Origin: Salinimonas profundi
Lineage (GTDB): Bacteria > Pseudomonadota > Gammaproteobacteria > Enterobacterales > Alteromonadaceae
Length of the DNA stretch: 64,000 bases
Direction of reading: 5' to 3'
NCBI RefSeq assembly: GCF_014750655.1
Contig: NZ_JABBXD010000005.1
Coordinates: forward strand, 1-64,000
This document shows positions 41,009 through 50,328 of this stretch, one piece after another. The position numbers and the translations under genes were made by a program. The notes beneath the pieces are model-generated. The model ran no database searches, was not told the origin of the DNA, and saw nothing but the letters and a program-made list of their open reading frames with translations. Within the stretch, counting starts at the first letter, position 1. Every line of letters starts with the position of its first letter.

Positions 41009-42534
41009 TTGCTGTACTCCTCTTGCAGGCGTGCAATCACTGCCCGCTCGTTATAATCAATTTTTTTCTGGTCGATAATTTGATAGTTCTCGTGACCTTT
41101 GCCTGCCACGATAATTAAATCATCCGGTTTTGCCTGAGTCAGACAGTAGCGCACCGCGGCTTCACGATCCGGCTCATAGATGGCCGCCGCAGGCTGCGTG
41201 AGTCCGTCCCGAATATCCTGTGCGATCTGCTTCGGATCTTCAGAGCGGCTATTATCGGTGGTAATCACCACATGGTCAGCCTTATGCTCGGCAACCTCTC
41301 CCATCAGCGGCCGCTTGCCTTTATCCCGATCACCACCACATCCAAACACGCACCACAGCTCGCCATTAGTATGCGCCCTGGCACTGGTAAGCACCTGGTC
41401 AAGCGCATCCGGTGTATGTGCATAATCCACCACAATGTTGGCGTGATGCGGGAATGAAAATACTTCCATTCTGCCGTTAACAGGTGCCACCATGGGCAGA
41501 ACACGCACCACATCGTCAAACCGCTCCCCCTGTAAAAATAAAACCGCCATTGCACTAAGCAGATTTCTGACGTTGAATTCGCCAAGTAATGGCGCTCTCA
41601 CCACTGTTGTGCCCCAGCTGCTTTCCAGTCTGAACTGGACGCCTGATTGATGGTATTGCACATTTGTGGCTAAACAATGGCGATGTTCTGGTAAAAGCGG
41701 GGAATTGTGTCCCACAGCGGTCAGCACAATTTCAGTAGCGGGCTGCGCGGCATCACACCAGTTTTTATATTCTCTGTTATCGGCGTTAAGTACGGCTGCA
41801 CGCAAGCCGGGTTGTTTTAGCAGCGCACGTTTGGCGGCGGCATAGTTAGCCATCGTCTGGTGGTAATCCAAATGATCACGGGACAGGTTGGTAAACACAG
41901 CAAAGTCTGTTTTTACCTGGCTCAACCGCCCTTGTACTATCGCATGTGATGATGCCTCAAAGGCCACATGACGGACCTTTTGAAGCACAAAGTCTGCCAG
42001 GATTTGCTGCATATGAATGGCATCGGGCGTGGTGTTATCTGCCGGTGATGGCACCCAACGCGTGGTGGTGCCTTCATACACCCCACTGCCCAGTGTGCCG
42101 ATGGCTGCACTGCGGCTATCAAGCAATGACTTTAACTGGCTAAGTAGCTGAACGACCGATGTTTTACCATTTGTACCGGTTACAGCGACGGTCTCAAGCT
42201 TGGTGGCTGGATAATCATAAAATGCGGCCGCCAGTGACGACAACATCGTGGGAAGATCAAACAGATGAACAATGACCGTTCCAGCGCGCATCTCCAGCGC
42301 GCCATGCGCTTCACTGTCGTCAGTTTGCGTCATAATAACCCGCGCGCCGAGGCTGATGGCCTGAGGGATAAAGTCGCGTCCATCCAGGTTATGTCCCTGT
42401 ACCGCCACAAAGGCTAAATCTCTAGAAACCTGACGGCTATCAAGGGTCAGACCATTGATTCTGATGTCAGGTGCTTCAATGCCGAATTTCGCCAATAAGG
42501 GGCGAATACTCTGAGTAAAGGTATTAGCTGCCAT
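41005..42534 (-). CDS. murE: UDP-MurNAc-L-Ala-D-Glu ligase MurE
   Basis: This 509-residue Mur ligase adds the third amino acid of the stem peptide, expected to be meso-diaminopimelate in this lineage. The ATP loop is AVTGTNGKTSVVQLL, and FEASSHAIVQGRL and VVDYAHTPDAL are conserved. The diaminopimelate-recognition motif, normally DNPR, reads DNSR here (Asp427 to Arg430), keeping the Arg but with Ser for Pro. GGAGA precedes the ATG, and the 5' end overlaps ftsI by 11 bases. Confidence 0.95.
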   Translation of the reverse strand: MAANTFTQSIRPLLAKFGIEAPDIRINGLTLDSRQVSRDLAFVAVQGHNLDGRDFIPQAISLGARVIMTQTDDSEAHGALEMRAGTVIVHLFDLPTMLSSLAAAFYDYPATKLETVAVTGTNGKTSVVQLLSQLKSLLDSRSAAIGTLGSGVYEGTTTRWVPSPADNTTPDAIHMQQILADFVLQKVRHVAFEASSHAIVQGRLSQVKTDFAVFTNLSRDHLDYHQTMANYAAAKRALLKQPGLRAAVLNADNREYKNWCDAAQPATEIVLTAVGHNSPLLPEHRHCLATNVQYHQSGVQFRLESSWGTTVVRAPLLGEFNVRNLLSAMAVLFLQGERFDDVVRVLPMVAPVNGRMEVFSFPHHANIVVDYAHTPDALDQVLTSARAHTNGELWCVFGCGGDRDKGKRPLMGEVAEHKADHVVITTDNSRSEDPKQIAQDIRDGLTQPAAAIYEPDREAAVRYCLTQAKPDDLIIVAGKGHENYQIIDQKKIDYNERAVIARLQEEYSK

Positions 42535-44299
42535 GCTGGTCTCCGCTGAGCCACTGGGTCGAAGTGACTTGCTTATCGTCCGGCGGGATGTTCAAAAGCT
42601 GCAGGGCGCCGCCCATTATGGCTGAGAACGTCGGTGCTGCTGTGTCACCGGCATGGTAAAGATCCCCGCCAGGCTCATTAATTAACACAACCGTCACCAG
42701 CTTAGGGTCGCTTAATGGCGCAATGCCAGCAAAGATATTGACATACTCTTCGCCATACCCGCCGGCCACGGCTTTACGACTGGTACCTGTTTTACCGCCA
42801 ACGCGGTACCCCGGCACAGCGGCTTTCACAGCAGTTCCGCCGCGCTGTACAACACTCTCCAGCATATTTCGTACCGCCTGGGCATTGCGTTCACTTACCA
42901 CCCGCTCGGCCTGTGGTTTCCAGCCTTTGGATTTCGGACTTTTAACAATACTCAGCGGATATTTGGTGCCGCCATTTGCAATGGTGGCGTACATGCGGGC
43001 AATTTGCGCGGTCGTTACAGAGATGCCGTAGCCGAATGACAAGGTCGCCAGCTCAAATTCAGACCAGCGACTGCGCTCGTGAAAAATACCATTGCTTTCT
43101 CCCGGCATGTTAGTCCCGGTGTCTGTCATCAACCCCATATTGTAGTAAGTATCCAGCAGGAAATTCTTAGGCACGCCCAGCGCCAGGCGGGATGTACCCA
43201 TATTGCTCGAATGCTGGATAATTTCTTCCAGAGTCAGCTCGCCATAATTACGATGATCTTTGACCAGACTGCCGCCCAGGCGCATCCAGCCAGGATGAGT
43301 GTCTACCGTATCGCCAATATCGACATTACCAAACTCTAACGCTGACAATACGGCCAGCGGTTTCATTGATGAACCTGGCTCAAAAGCATCGGTTAACACA
43401 CGATTACGCATGCGGCGCGGGGACACATCTGAGCGATCATTAGGATTGAACGATGGCGCATTGACCATTGCCAGGATCTCACCGGTCTCAACATCCAGGA
43501 CCATTGCCGAGGCGGACGTGGCCTGGTAATACAACATCGCTTCTTTGATTTCACGATAGGCCAGAGCCTGAATGCGCTGGTCAATGGTCAGTGTAAGGTT
43601 GCCGGCTGCTTCACCGTCTTTGGTCTCTAAAATCTCTACCTGACGACCTTTTGCATCACGTCGTATAATCTTGGACCCTGGCGTGCCCGTCAGCCAGTCA
43701 TTGTACAAGCGCTCCAGCCCTTCTATGCCGGTATCATCGACATTGGTTATACCAATCAGCTGAGCCGTAACTTCGCCATTGGGATAGTATCGACGGCTCT
43801 CTCGGCGCAGGTAAATGCCGGGAATATCAAGTTCGCTGACATAGTCGGCCATCGCCGGGGATACCTGGCGTTGCAGATAAACAAACCGGCGGCTGGGATT
43901 GCTGACTTTTTTCTTTAGTGACTCTACATCGCGGCCCAACACATCGGCCAGCGCTTCCCAGCGACGGGTTTTGGCCAATCCGTTTTGTTCATGAACAATT
44001 TTCGGGTCGGCATAAATCGCGCGTACCGGCACGCTGACGGCCAGCTCGACACCATTGCGATCACTAATGAGTCCACGATAGGTGGGCATGTTGCGGGTAC
44101 GCAGGGTACGGCTGTCGCCCTGTTCAATCAAATTATCCGGCGAGATGACCTGGATATACGCGGCGCGCACTGCAATGGCTACAAATACCAGCGCCACCGC
44201 GCCCATAACCGTCAAAAAACGCCAGTGAACCATACTGGGTTTTACATTCTGACGGGCGCCGCGACTACGCTTTTTTGATGTGTTTATCTGGCGACTCAT
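42524..44299 (-). CDS. ftsI: Septal transpeptidase FtsI (PBP3)
   Basis: This 591-residue class B penicillin-binding protein cross-links septal peptidoglycan with FtsW. It has a short cytoplasmic tail, a membrane segment (FLTVMGAVALVFVAIAVRAAYIQ), the pedestal domain with RGLISDRNGVELA, and the transpeptidase domain. The active serine is Ser310 in SSMK. The SSN motif (HSSNMG) and KTG motif (GGKTGTSRK) follow. It overlaps ftsL by four bases. Confidence 0.97.
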   Translation of the reverse strand: MSRQINTSKKRSRGARQNVKPSMVHWRFLTVMGAVALVFVAIAVRAAYIQVISPDNLIEQGDSRTLRTRNMPTYRGLISDRNGVELAVSVPVRAIYADPKIVHEQNGLAKTRRWEALADVLGRDVESLKKKVSNPSRRFVYLQRQVSPAMADYVSELDIPGIYLRRESRRYYPNGEVTAQLIGITNVDDTGIEGLERLYNDWLTGTPGSKIIRRDAKGRQVEILETKDGEAAGNLTLTIDQRIQALAYREIKEAMLYYQATSASAMVLDVETGEILAMVNAPSFNPNDRSDVSPRRMRNRVLTDAFEPGSSMKPLAVLSALEFGNVDIGDTVDTHPGWMRLGGSLVKDHRNYGELTLEEIIQHSSNMGTSRLALGVPKNFLLDTYYNMGLMTDTGTNMPGESNGIFHERSRWSEFELATLSFGYGISVTTAQIARMYATIANGGTKYPLSIVKSPKSKGWKPQAERVVSERNAQAVRNMLESVVQRGGTAVKAAVPGYRVGGKTGTSRKAVAGGYGEEYVNIFAGIAPLSDPKLVTVVLINEPGGDLYHAGDTAAPTFSAIMGGALQLLNIPPDDKQVTSTQWLSGDQHGS

Positions 44300-44631
44300 T
44301 TTATTCTTACCACCACTTCTTCTTCAGCGCCCGGACGATGCATATCAAGCTGTTTTTCAACCATGGCTTCAATTCGGTTGTGCTCGGTGAGTGCACGTTG
44401 CTCCAACACCAGATTGCGCCACTGAACATCCAGCTCATCACGCTCTTGCATTAGTTTTTCTAAAGCAATATTTTGCTGCCGATTATGGTGACTGGAAAGG
44501 ATCACCGCGAACGCCGAAGCGATAACCATTAAATACAACAAAACCCGCAGTTTATTGCGGGTTAAATCAGCGAGCAGTAGATAGGCCAGATGTAACTGGC
44601 CTTCGGGGGCATCCTGCCGTTGGGAACTCAT
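44296..44631 (-). CDS. ftsL: Cell division protein FtsL
   Basis: This 111-residue bitopic protein has a membrane segment ([21 protein letters not shown]) followed by a leucine-zipper-like periplasmic coiled coil ([20 protein letters not shown]). It forms the FtsQLB complex that activates FtsWI. The position between rsmH and ftsI and four-base overlaps on both sides support the call, since sequence conservation of FtsL is low. Confidence 0.93.
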   Translation of the reverse strand: MSSQRQDAPEGQLHLAYLLLADLTRNKLRVLLYLMVIASAFAVILSSHHNRQQNIALEKLMQERDELDVQWRNLVLEQRALTEHNRIEAMVEKQLDMHRPGAEEEVVVRIK

Positions 44632-45563
44632 AGCTTTTCTGCCACCCGAAGTACCGAACTGCGTGAGCGCACATTCTGTTTTATCTCTTCATCTGACGGC
44701 TTTATTGCCTTGCCGATGGGCTTGAGGACTTTATCCGCATCTATTTCGGCTTGTGTTACCGGTAAATTATGCGGTACCGCTTTTCCTTTGCTCTGCTCTT
44801 TTATAAAACGTTTGACGAGACGGTCTTCCAGCGAATGGAACGAAATTACGGCTAATCGTCCTTTGGGCCCTAACACGGCGACGGCGCATTTAAGACCAAC
44901 CCGAAGCTGTTCAAGCTCCGCATTAATATAAATCCGGATGCCCTGAAAGGCGCGCGTAGCGGGATGTTTGTATTTATCTTTTACCGGGACCGCTTCATCA
45001 ATCAGTGCTGCTAATTCTGCTGTACGGCTTAATGGCGCCGTCTGACGACGGTTCACAATAGCGTGGGCGATACGCTTACCGAACTTTTCTTCACCGAACT
45101 CTTTGATGACCTGAGCGATATCCTGCTCTTCAGCATTGTTCAGCCACTGCGCTGCACTGACGCCACGGGAGGTATCCATGCGCATGTCTAACGGGCCATC
45201 GCGTAAAAAGCTGAATCCGCGGCTGGCATCATCTAATTGCGGAGAAGACACGCCGAGATCCATGAGCACGCCATTGATTTGTCCTGCCAGGCCCATCTCA
45301 GTAAGCTGATTTTCCATTTCTGAAAACGGCTCATGAATAATGGTAAAGCGCTTATCATCAGCAAAACGTTCAGCCGCTTTAATGGCCTGCGGATCACGAT
45401 CAAAAGCGATAAGACGCCCCTGTGGCGATAGTTGTTCAAGGATTTTTGCAGAATGACCACCGCGTCCGAATGTCGCATCCACGTAAATGCCGTCAGGGTC
45501 AATTGCCAGCCCCTCGATGCATTCATTAAGCAACACTGAAATGTGAGCCAGTTCACTGGTCAT
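44628..45563 (-). CDS. rsmH: 16S rRNA (cytosine1402-N4)-methyltransferase
   Basis: This 311-residue SAM-dependent methyltransferase (MraW) modifies C1402 of 16S rRNA in the ribosomal P site. [21 protein letters not shown] (SAM loop) and [22 protein letters not shown] are the family signatures. The ATG overlaps mraZ by four bases. Confidence 0.97.
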   Translation of the reverse strand: MTSELAHISVLLNECIEGLAIDPDGIYVDATFGRGGHSAKILEQLSPQGRLIAFDRDPQAIKAAERFADDKRFTIIHEPFSEMENQLTEMGLAGQINGVLMDLGVSSPQLDDASRGFSFLRDGPLDMRMDTSRGVSAAQWLNNAEEQDIAQVIKEFGEEKFGKRIAHAIVNRRQTAPLSRTAELAALIDEAVPVKDKYKHPATRAFQGIRIYINAELEQLRVGLKCAVAVLGPKGRLAVISFHSLEDRLVKRFIKEQSKGKAVPHNLPVTQAEIDADKVLKPIGKAIKPSDEEIKQNVRSRSSVLRVAEKL

Positions 45564-46018
45564 AAAGAAAAATCCTGTAAACGTTCTGTCAGCTCAAAAC
45601 TACCTTCGCGCTCGGTATGCATATCAGCATCAATTTGCGCTGCCCAGATATCGGCATCCCATATCTCAAACTTATTAAGCTGCCCGACTAACATCACTTC
45701 TTTATTAAGTTTAGCGTGTTGGCGTAAAGGAGAAGAAAGAAGAAATCGCCCGCTTTTATCCATTTCGCCTTCTGTGGCATAGCCTAACAGTAAGCGCTGC
45801 ATCCGACGTTCAGCGGGGACCATACTTGAGAATTTACTGAGCTTAAGCTCAATTTCTTCCCATTCGGGAAGTGGGTAAAGCAGCAAACAACTTTGTTGTG
45901 TATCTATGGTGCAGACTAGCTGTCCGTTACAATCATCCAGTAAAGGTTGACGGTATTTTGTTGGTATAGCCAACCTTCCCTTTGCGTCCAGATTGATTGC
46001 ATTAGCGCCGCGGAACAT
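45560..46018 (-). CDS. mraZ: Transcriptional regulator MraZ
   Basis: This 152-residue protein has two AbrB-like SpoVT domains, each with the DxxGR signature ([14 protein letters not shown] at residues 10-23 and [14 protein letters not shown] near 85). MraZ forms ring-shaped oligomers and represses its own dcw operon by binding repeated TGGG boxes, which are present 73-103 bases upstream here. AAGG lies eight bases before the ATG. It is the first gene of the cluster. Confidence 0.97.
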   Translation of the reverse strand: MFRGANAINLDAKGRLAIPTKYRQPLLDDCNGQLVCTIDTQQSCLLLYPLPEWEEIELKLSKFSSMVPAERRMQRLLLGYATEGEMDKSGRFLLSSPLRQHAKLNKEVMLVGQLNKFEIWDADIWAAQIDADMHTEREGSFELTERLQDFSL

Positions 46019-46090
46019 TCCCCTAGCCTTTTTTATTTTTTGCTGTGTTTTTCTTGTTTTATCGAGTGCCGTTCTGCAAATCCATAATCA

Positions 46091-46120
46091 CTTGATCCAC
46101 AATTTGCCACTTTTACCCAC
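46091..46120 (-). promoter_or_regulatory. MraZ operator: three GTGG repeats at 10-base spacing
   Basis: On the minus strand, GTGGGTAAAA, GTGGCAAATT and GTGGATCAAG lie end to end (boxes at 46117-46120, 46107-46110 and 46097-46100). This reproduces the three-box, 10-base-period operator of E. coli Pmra. It sits just downstream of the candidate promoter, so bound MraZ would block transcription. Confidence 0.8.
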
Positions 46121-46128
46121 TGATTGAC

Positions 46129-46158
46129 AGTTTAGGTAGGGAACGTTCCCACTGTCAA
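46129..46158 (-). promoter_or_regulatory. Candidate dcw (mra) promoter
   Basis: On the minus strand TTGACA (46153-46158, perfect -35) and TAAACT (46129-46134) are 18 bases apart. The spacer contains GGGAACGTTCCC (46139-46150), a perfect 12-bp palindrome. TTGACAGT and its complement also flank the region (46124-46131 and 46151-46158). The rest of the 46019-46353 gap holds only AT-rich DNA and the sapC terminator. Confidence 0.65.
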
Positions 46159-46305
46159 GCAAAAAACTGTGCTGGAGACCGCGTCAGGTCTGGCATTTAA
46201 CTGGTTTTACATACAGTAAGTGCGTGAAGCCATTGAAAATAAGGTTAAAAAAAGTACAGGTTTGAAAGGGAGAGGGGAAAATAAATGCAAAAAAATTTAA
46301 ATAAA

Positions 46306-46338
46306 TAAAAAAACGGGCCATTGCAGCCCGTTTTTTAC
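46306..46338 (-). terminator. Terminator after the SapC-family gene
   Basis: AAACGGGC/GCCCGTTT stem (46311-46333) flanked by A-rich and T-rich tracts. On the minus strand it ends in TTTTTTTATTT. It lies 15 bases past the SapC stop and isolates that gene from the dcw promoter. Confidence 0.9.
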
Positions 46339-46353
46339 TATGTTTACTGATGA

Positions 46354-47121
46354 TTATTGCGCAGTCGCTTCTTCTTGCGCTTCTTCTTTTTTCACAACGC
46401 TCATCTGCATGCTCTGAATTGGATTCTCAGTATCTTTAGACAGTTCTACCAGACGATTAAGCTGTCCTAATGAAAGCATCATTGCATACATCGCACCCAG
46501 GAAACCGGCTTTATGAAGTTCAAGTACCTTCTCTTCAGGCAGCTCCAACAGTTTTTTCTCGTTGATGCTCAGCATACCAGTCACATTACGTTGCTGGTTG
46601 TTCTGGTACACAAGACGAATTTGCACTTCTTCGAGCAGATCCAGTTCTGTCACCTGCTTGATGAAGCGCTGGGTCATCATTTCGCTGTTCGCCAGCTCAC
46701 CCAGAAACTCCTGACGGTTTTTCAGGAAATCAGACGGTTCGCCAGCATCTGTGAATAGTGGCTGACCTTCGTCACCCAGCATCTCTGCATTTTCGTCAAT
46801 GTAGATACCCAGCTTGTCGCCTTCTGGACGAACATCAAAAGGATAGCGCATAACATTCATAGGAACGTGCGGGCCCTTCCAGCGGTCTGTCGCTAAGAAC
46901 AGGTTCTGACCCTGCTCCATGCCCAGCATGGCAACAGAATGGAAGCGCTCTGATTTAGGATCTCTGATGAACACGATAGGCATGGTAGAAGCCAGTTGCG
47001 CATACTCTTTGATAGATGCCGCGGCCAGGTGAGTATTCTTTGCAAACGCAAAGGTATTGTTCACCGCTAATTTCGTGTTTTTATGTTTTTCTTTATCTAG
47101 CGGGATGTAGTTAATCGCCAT
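46354..47121 (-). CDS. SapC-family protein
   Basis: This 255-residue protein matches the SapC family (first named for a Campylobacter surface-array locus) in the ordered motifs MPIVFIRD, SVAMLGMEQGQNLFL, WKGPHVPMNVMRYPF, the acidic IDENAEML segment and LDLLEEVQIRL. No signal peptide or membrane segment is seen, so it is probably cytoplasmic. The biochemical role is not known. In Alteromonadales these genes often lie beside tryptophan-halogenase-like or TonB-receptor genes, but this one stands alone with its own terminator. GAGAAAAG lies before the ATG. The C-terminus is Glu-rich. Confidence 0.82.
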   Translation of the reverse strand: MAINYIPLDKEKHKNTKLAVNNTFAFAKNTHLAAASIKEYAQLASTMPIVFIRDPKSERFHSVAMLGMEQGQNLFLATDRWKGPHVPMNVMRYPFDVRPEGDKLGIYIDENAEMLGDEGQPLFTDAGEPSDFLKNRQEFLGELANSEMMTQRFIKQVTELDLLEEVQIRLVYQNNQQRNVTGMLSINEKKLLELPEEKVLELHKAGFLGAMYAMMLSLGQLNRLVELSKDTENPIQSMQMSVVKKEEAQEEATAQ

Positions 47122-47145
47122 AATCTTTTCTCGTAACAGTTAAGG

Positions 47146-47248
47146 GTGGTAATTATTTGCGTTCGCCCACGTGGTTACCACGGTGCACATATACATGTCT
47201 GCGCCTGAACGTTTTTCGACGTATTATTCAGATGAGGATAATTACCAC
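47146..47248. promoter_or_regulatory. GTGGTAA half-site cluster upstream of the SapC gene
   Basis: GTGGTAATTAT (47146-47156) recurs as its exact complement ATAATTACCAC (47238-47248), and a 13-bp dyad CGTGGTTACCACG (47170-47182) lies between. All three share the half-site GTGGTAA. The cluster begins 25 bases upstream of the SapC start, so it could be a multi-site operator. The rest of the 47122-47537 gap shows no gene. Confidence 0.4.
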
Positions 47249-47537
47249 ATTATTTACTTCAACAATCGCCCTGCCCTGACAGGTGCCTGAAACCGGCATG
47301 AAACAGACAGAGGCGGTCAGTATCCCGTATTTACGGGCGTAAGTCACGCGACAGAACCATATCAAGTTTTAACTTTTTATGACAAGCAATTCACACAACT
47401 TTTTCAGTTAAGGGCGTTGCGCGCATTGGGCCACTATCCCGTTGTTGGAAACAGGACGGCGTCATGGCAATATAAAATCTGCACAATTTCACCGGCGTCT
47501 GACGCCTGTAACTTATTACAATAAAAAAGGAACTGTT

Positions 47538-48743
47538 ATGTCTTTAAGGCACTGTGTTGTGAGAACGGCCGTAGCCCTGGCGCTGGGAGTGTCAGCGACA
47601 TTCGCCCACGCCATCGATGTTTCCGACAAAGCCAACAAGCTGGCCCAGGAAAACATCATTGTGGATGGCCATATTGATGTCCCTTATCGTGTACATGACA
47701 ACTGGGTTGATGTTACCGAGGCGACCGACGGCGGAGACTTTGATTATCCTCGCGCACGCGCCGGCGGTCTTAACGCGCCGTTTATGTCTGTATATGTACC
47801 GGCGTCTATGGACAACTCTCCAGAGTCTACACAACTTGCACACCAGCTTATCGATTTGGTTGAGGCGATGGTTTACCGGGCTCCGGACAAATTTGCCATT
47901 GCCACGAGCGTTGAAGACGTACGTAAGCAGTTTAAAAAAGGTCTGATCTCACTGCCTATGGGAATGGAGAATGGTTCCCCCATACAAGGCGACATGGCCA
48001 ATCTGGAGCATTTTTACAAGCGCGGTATTCGTTATATTACCCTTGCGCACTCACAGTCTAACCACATCAGTGATTCTTCTTACGACTTGCGCCGCCAGTG
48101 GAAAGGTCTCAGTCCATTCGGAAAAAAACTGGTAACAGCCATGAATGACATCGGCATGTTGATTGATATTTCTCACGTCTCCGATGATGCATTTCATCAG
48201 GTCATTGCACAAACTAAGACGCCCGTTATTGCCTCTCACTCGTCATTGAGAAATTTCACGCCGGGTTTTGAGCGAAATATGAGTGATGAGATGATCAAGC
48301 AGCTAGGTGAAAATGGCGGCATCGTCATGATTAACTTCGGCTCAGGGTTTGTCAGTAAGGAAGCCCGTCAGTGGCGCGATGGCCTGGCAAAGGCCACCAA
48401 TGCCTTTTTACGTAAACAGGAAAATACCAAAGCTGATATTGATGAATTCGAAAAGCAGTACCGTGAAGAAAATCCTTATCCTTATTCTTCACTGGATGAA
48501 GTATTAGACCATATTGATCATGTAGTTGAATTGATTGGCATTGACCATGTTGGGATCGGTTCGGATTTCGACGGTGTGGGCGATTCCCTGCCTACTGATT
48601 TAAAAGACGTGGCCGCGTATCCGAACTTGGTTCAGGGTCTGCTGAATCGTGGTTACAGCGATGAAGACATTGTGAAACTGCTGGGCGAGAACTTTTTGCG
48701 CGTGTGGTCTGAAGTAGAGCGCTATGCGGCTCGTCAAAAATAA
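47538..48743 (+). CDS. Exported M19-family (membrane-type) dipeptidase
   Basis: This 401-residue protein has a signal peptide (MSLRHCVVRTAVALALGVSA, cleavage after AHA) and a renal-dipeptidase-like barrel. The metal ligands begin with His45 and Asp47 (VDGHIDVPY). The bridging Glu is in PMGMENG, and later His residues are in LAHSQSNH, DISHVS and ASHSSLR. DHVGIGSDFDGVGD is the C-terminal family signature. It hydrolyses dipeptides, including ones with D-residues, in the periplasm. AAGGAA seven bases upstream fixes the ATG at 47538. A longer upstream in-frame start lacks a signal peptide. Confidence 0.92.
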   Translation: MSLRHCVVRTAVALALGVSATFAHAIDVSDKANKLAQENIIVDGHIDVPYRVHDNWVDVTEATDGGDFDYPRARAGGLNAPFMSVYVPASMDNSPESTQLAHQLIDLVEAMVYRAPDKFAIATSVEDVRKQFKKGLISLPMGMENGSPIQGDMANLEHFYKRGIRYITLAHSQSNHISDSSYDLRRQWKGLSPFGKKLVTAMNDIGMLIDISHVSDDAFHQVIAQTKTPVIASHSSLRNFTPGFERNMSDEMIKQLGENGGIVMINFGSGFVSKEARQWRDGLAKATNAFLRKQENTKADIDEFEKQYREENPYPYSSLDEVLDHIDHVVELIGIDHVGIGSDFDGVGDSLPTDLKDVAAYPNLVQGLLNRGYSDEDIVKLLGENFLRVWSEVERYAARQK

Positions 48744-48766
48744 CCATTAAACGTACAGGTTAAAAC

Positions 48767-48802
48767 GAAAAAAGCGCCCACATGTTGCGGGCGCTTTTTT
48801 TA
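48767..48802. terminator. Bidirectional terminator between dipeptidase and hydrolase genes
   Basis: AAAGCGCCC/GGGCGCTTT stem (48771-48797) with A and T tracts on both sides. The TAA of the minus-strand hydrolase is embedded in its right-hand T-tract. Confidence 0.9.
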
Positions 48803-49930
48803 TTTTAAGTCATCCTTTTTCGTATCGCGTTGTGTCAGACCGGCAGGTGGCTTGGGCAACTCAATTGGCGCCGGTCTGTTTATATCGTATTGGGTCGCGC
48901 CTTTTTTCGTATTCGCATCAATAAATGCATTTAGCATGAACATCATCTGACGGTATAGCGGGTTGGCTTTAGGCACGGCGCAACGCTCATTTCGATTAAC
49001 CATGCTGGTCTTAAAATGCATATCTGCAACCAGCTTACTATTTAGTGGAAGATCAGCATGACACAGGTCATAGTCTTCATCGATTTCAAAAAATGTATTG
49101 GTAGCTTCAGCGTTAGCAAGCAGCGAACGAACGCCTGAAATGGGGGTGGTGCCATCAGCCTGCGAATGGGCGACAAAAAGAGGCACTTTTATACGCTTAC
49201 CTGCTTCAAGTCGGGTGCGGATACTATCGATGATATCCATAAGCTCCAGGCCCGCAAAACCGGCAACGGAAGGATATTTATAAGGGTTGGGGCCATGCGT
49301 TTCATAGTGACCGTCAATCCAGCTGGCAAGGGTTTTAATCCCCCATATCTTCCACATGGATTCGGCGTTGTCTGTTAATGCCAGCGCCCCGGAGAATAAC
49401 ATGATTCCGGCTATCTCCTCGGGATCGTCCAGATACTGATCTACCGCCAACGCACCACCAGTTGAGAAGCCGCCAATGAACTTATCGTCGCCAAACTTAT
49501 CCGCCAGCCCCATGATGTCATCAACATGGCGTTGCCAGCGCTCTGCAAGCTGCCGGTCTTCCATATCATCGTCAGCATCCCTTAAGCCATGTCCGGGCAA
49601 CAACGGAACAATCACGGTAAAGCCGTTTGCATGGAGATTCGCCGCTATCGCACGCATGAAATACGGTGAGTCACTTAAACCATGAAAAAGTACTGCGACA
49701 TTTTGGGTCGGTGCACCGTGGTGCAGAATAAACGGACCATTGCCATCACTTCTCAGTGTGTTCGCACACACTGCATAGCGCTGTAACCGTGTTTCCTGAC
49801 ACGGTTTGACACTGCCCAGCTCTGCTTCATATAACTGACGGAAAGCCTTCAGGTTGTCAGTAAAGTCTGTCGCAAATACAGCCGAAGAAAATAACAGCAG
49901 GCAGGCGGATAGGAATTTACAACATTTCAA
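48800..49930 (-). CDS. Exported alpha/beta hydrolase, lipase/esterase-like, TTG start
   Basis: This 376-residue serine hydrolase has the oxyanion motif LFHGLSDSPYFM, the nucleophile elbow GFSTGG and a late SQADGTTPISG segment carrying the acid residue, with His in DLCHADLP. I prefer the TTG start at 49930. AAGGAG lies exactly six bases upstream, and the product then begins with a compact signal peptide (MKCCKFLSACLLLFSSAVFA). An ATG 17 codons earlier (49981) puts charged residues before the signal and has no ribosome site. The family includes monoacylglycerol lipases and carboxylesterases. The substrate is unknown. The region upstream is shared with the divergent c-di-GMP riboswitch. Confidence 0.82.
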   Translation of the reverse strand: MKCCKFLSACLLLFSSAVFATDFTDNLKAFRQLYEAELGSVKPCQETRLQRYAVCANTLRSDGNGPFILHHGAPTQNVAVLFHGLSDSPYFMRAIAANLHANGFTVIVPLLPGHGLRDADDDMEDRQLAERWQRHVDDIMGLADKFGDDKFIGGFSTGGALAVDQYLDDPEEIAGIMLFSGALALTDNAESMWKIWGIKTLASWIDGHYETHGPNPYKYPSVAGFAGLELMDIIDSIRTRLEAGKRIKVPLFVAHSQADGTTPISGVRSLLANAEATNTFFEIDEDYDLCHADLPLNSKLVADMHFKTSMVNRNERCAVPKANPLYRQMMFMLNAFIDANTKKGATQYDINRPAPIELPKPPAGLTQRDTKKDDLK

Positions 49931-50137
49931 CAGAATCTCCTTACAAAATGGGCGATGCGATGCATATACGAAGTTTATCATGATTTAGCGCTTTCCCCAT
50001 TAACGTCAGGATAGGTATGACTTTTAATATTCAGCTATCGACCTTCATGCGTGAACCACACATCAAATACGATAGTCTACATCTGCTCATTTACTGAACA
50101 GATCATTGTTCAGCAGATAGTATCAGTTACACGTTTT

Positions 50138-50228
50138 GAAAAAGGCAAAACGGCGCGAAAGCCCGTGACGCAAAGCCTCCGGTCTTCCCCAGCTTTACGC
50201 TGAAAGATAGCGGGGTTACCGAACCTGT
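50138..50228 (+). promoter_or_regulatory. Cyclic-di-GMP-I (GEMM) riboswitch aptamer
   Basis: The conserved core is present in order: GGCAAA, a P2 stem ACGG/CCGT with an inner GC/GC pair closed by a GAAA tetraloop (50150-50166), the invariant GACGCAAAGCCTCCGG, a variable stem, then the receptor-like AGATAGCGGGGTTACCG. This matches the V. cholerae Vc2 aptamer closely. It lies on the plus strand, 100 bases upstream of the ParF-like gene. The region 49931-50137 shows no gene and should contain its promoter. Confidence 0.93.
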
Positions 50229-50241
50229 TGTACCAAAGCCG

Positions 50242-50264
50242 GCGCAATTAACTGTTCGCTTTTT
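50242..50264 (+). terminator. Possible riboswitch expression-platform terminator
   Basis: A short GCG-AA/TT-CGC hairpin with one bulged C (50242-50259) is followed by TTTTT. It starts 14 bases after the aptamer. The stem is weak, so it may only form in one ligand state, or control may be at the level of translation instead. Confidence 0.35.
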
Positions 50265-50328
50265 CAGTCATACCAATGTGCACATTTTTGATAATGATGT
50301 CGGTGCATAAACATTGAGGACTGCATAT

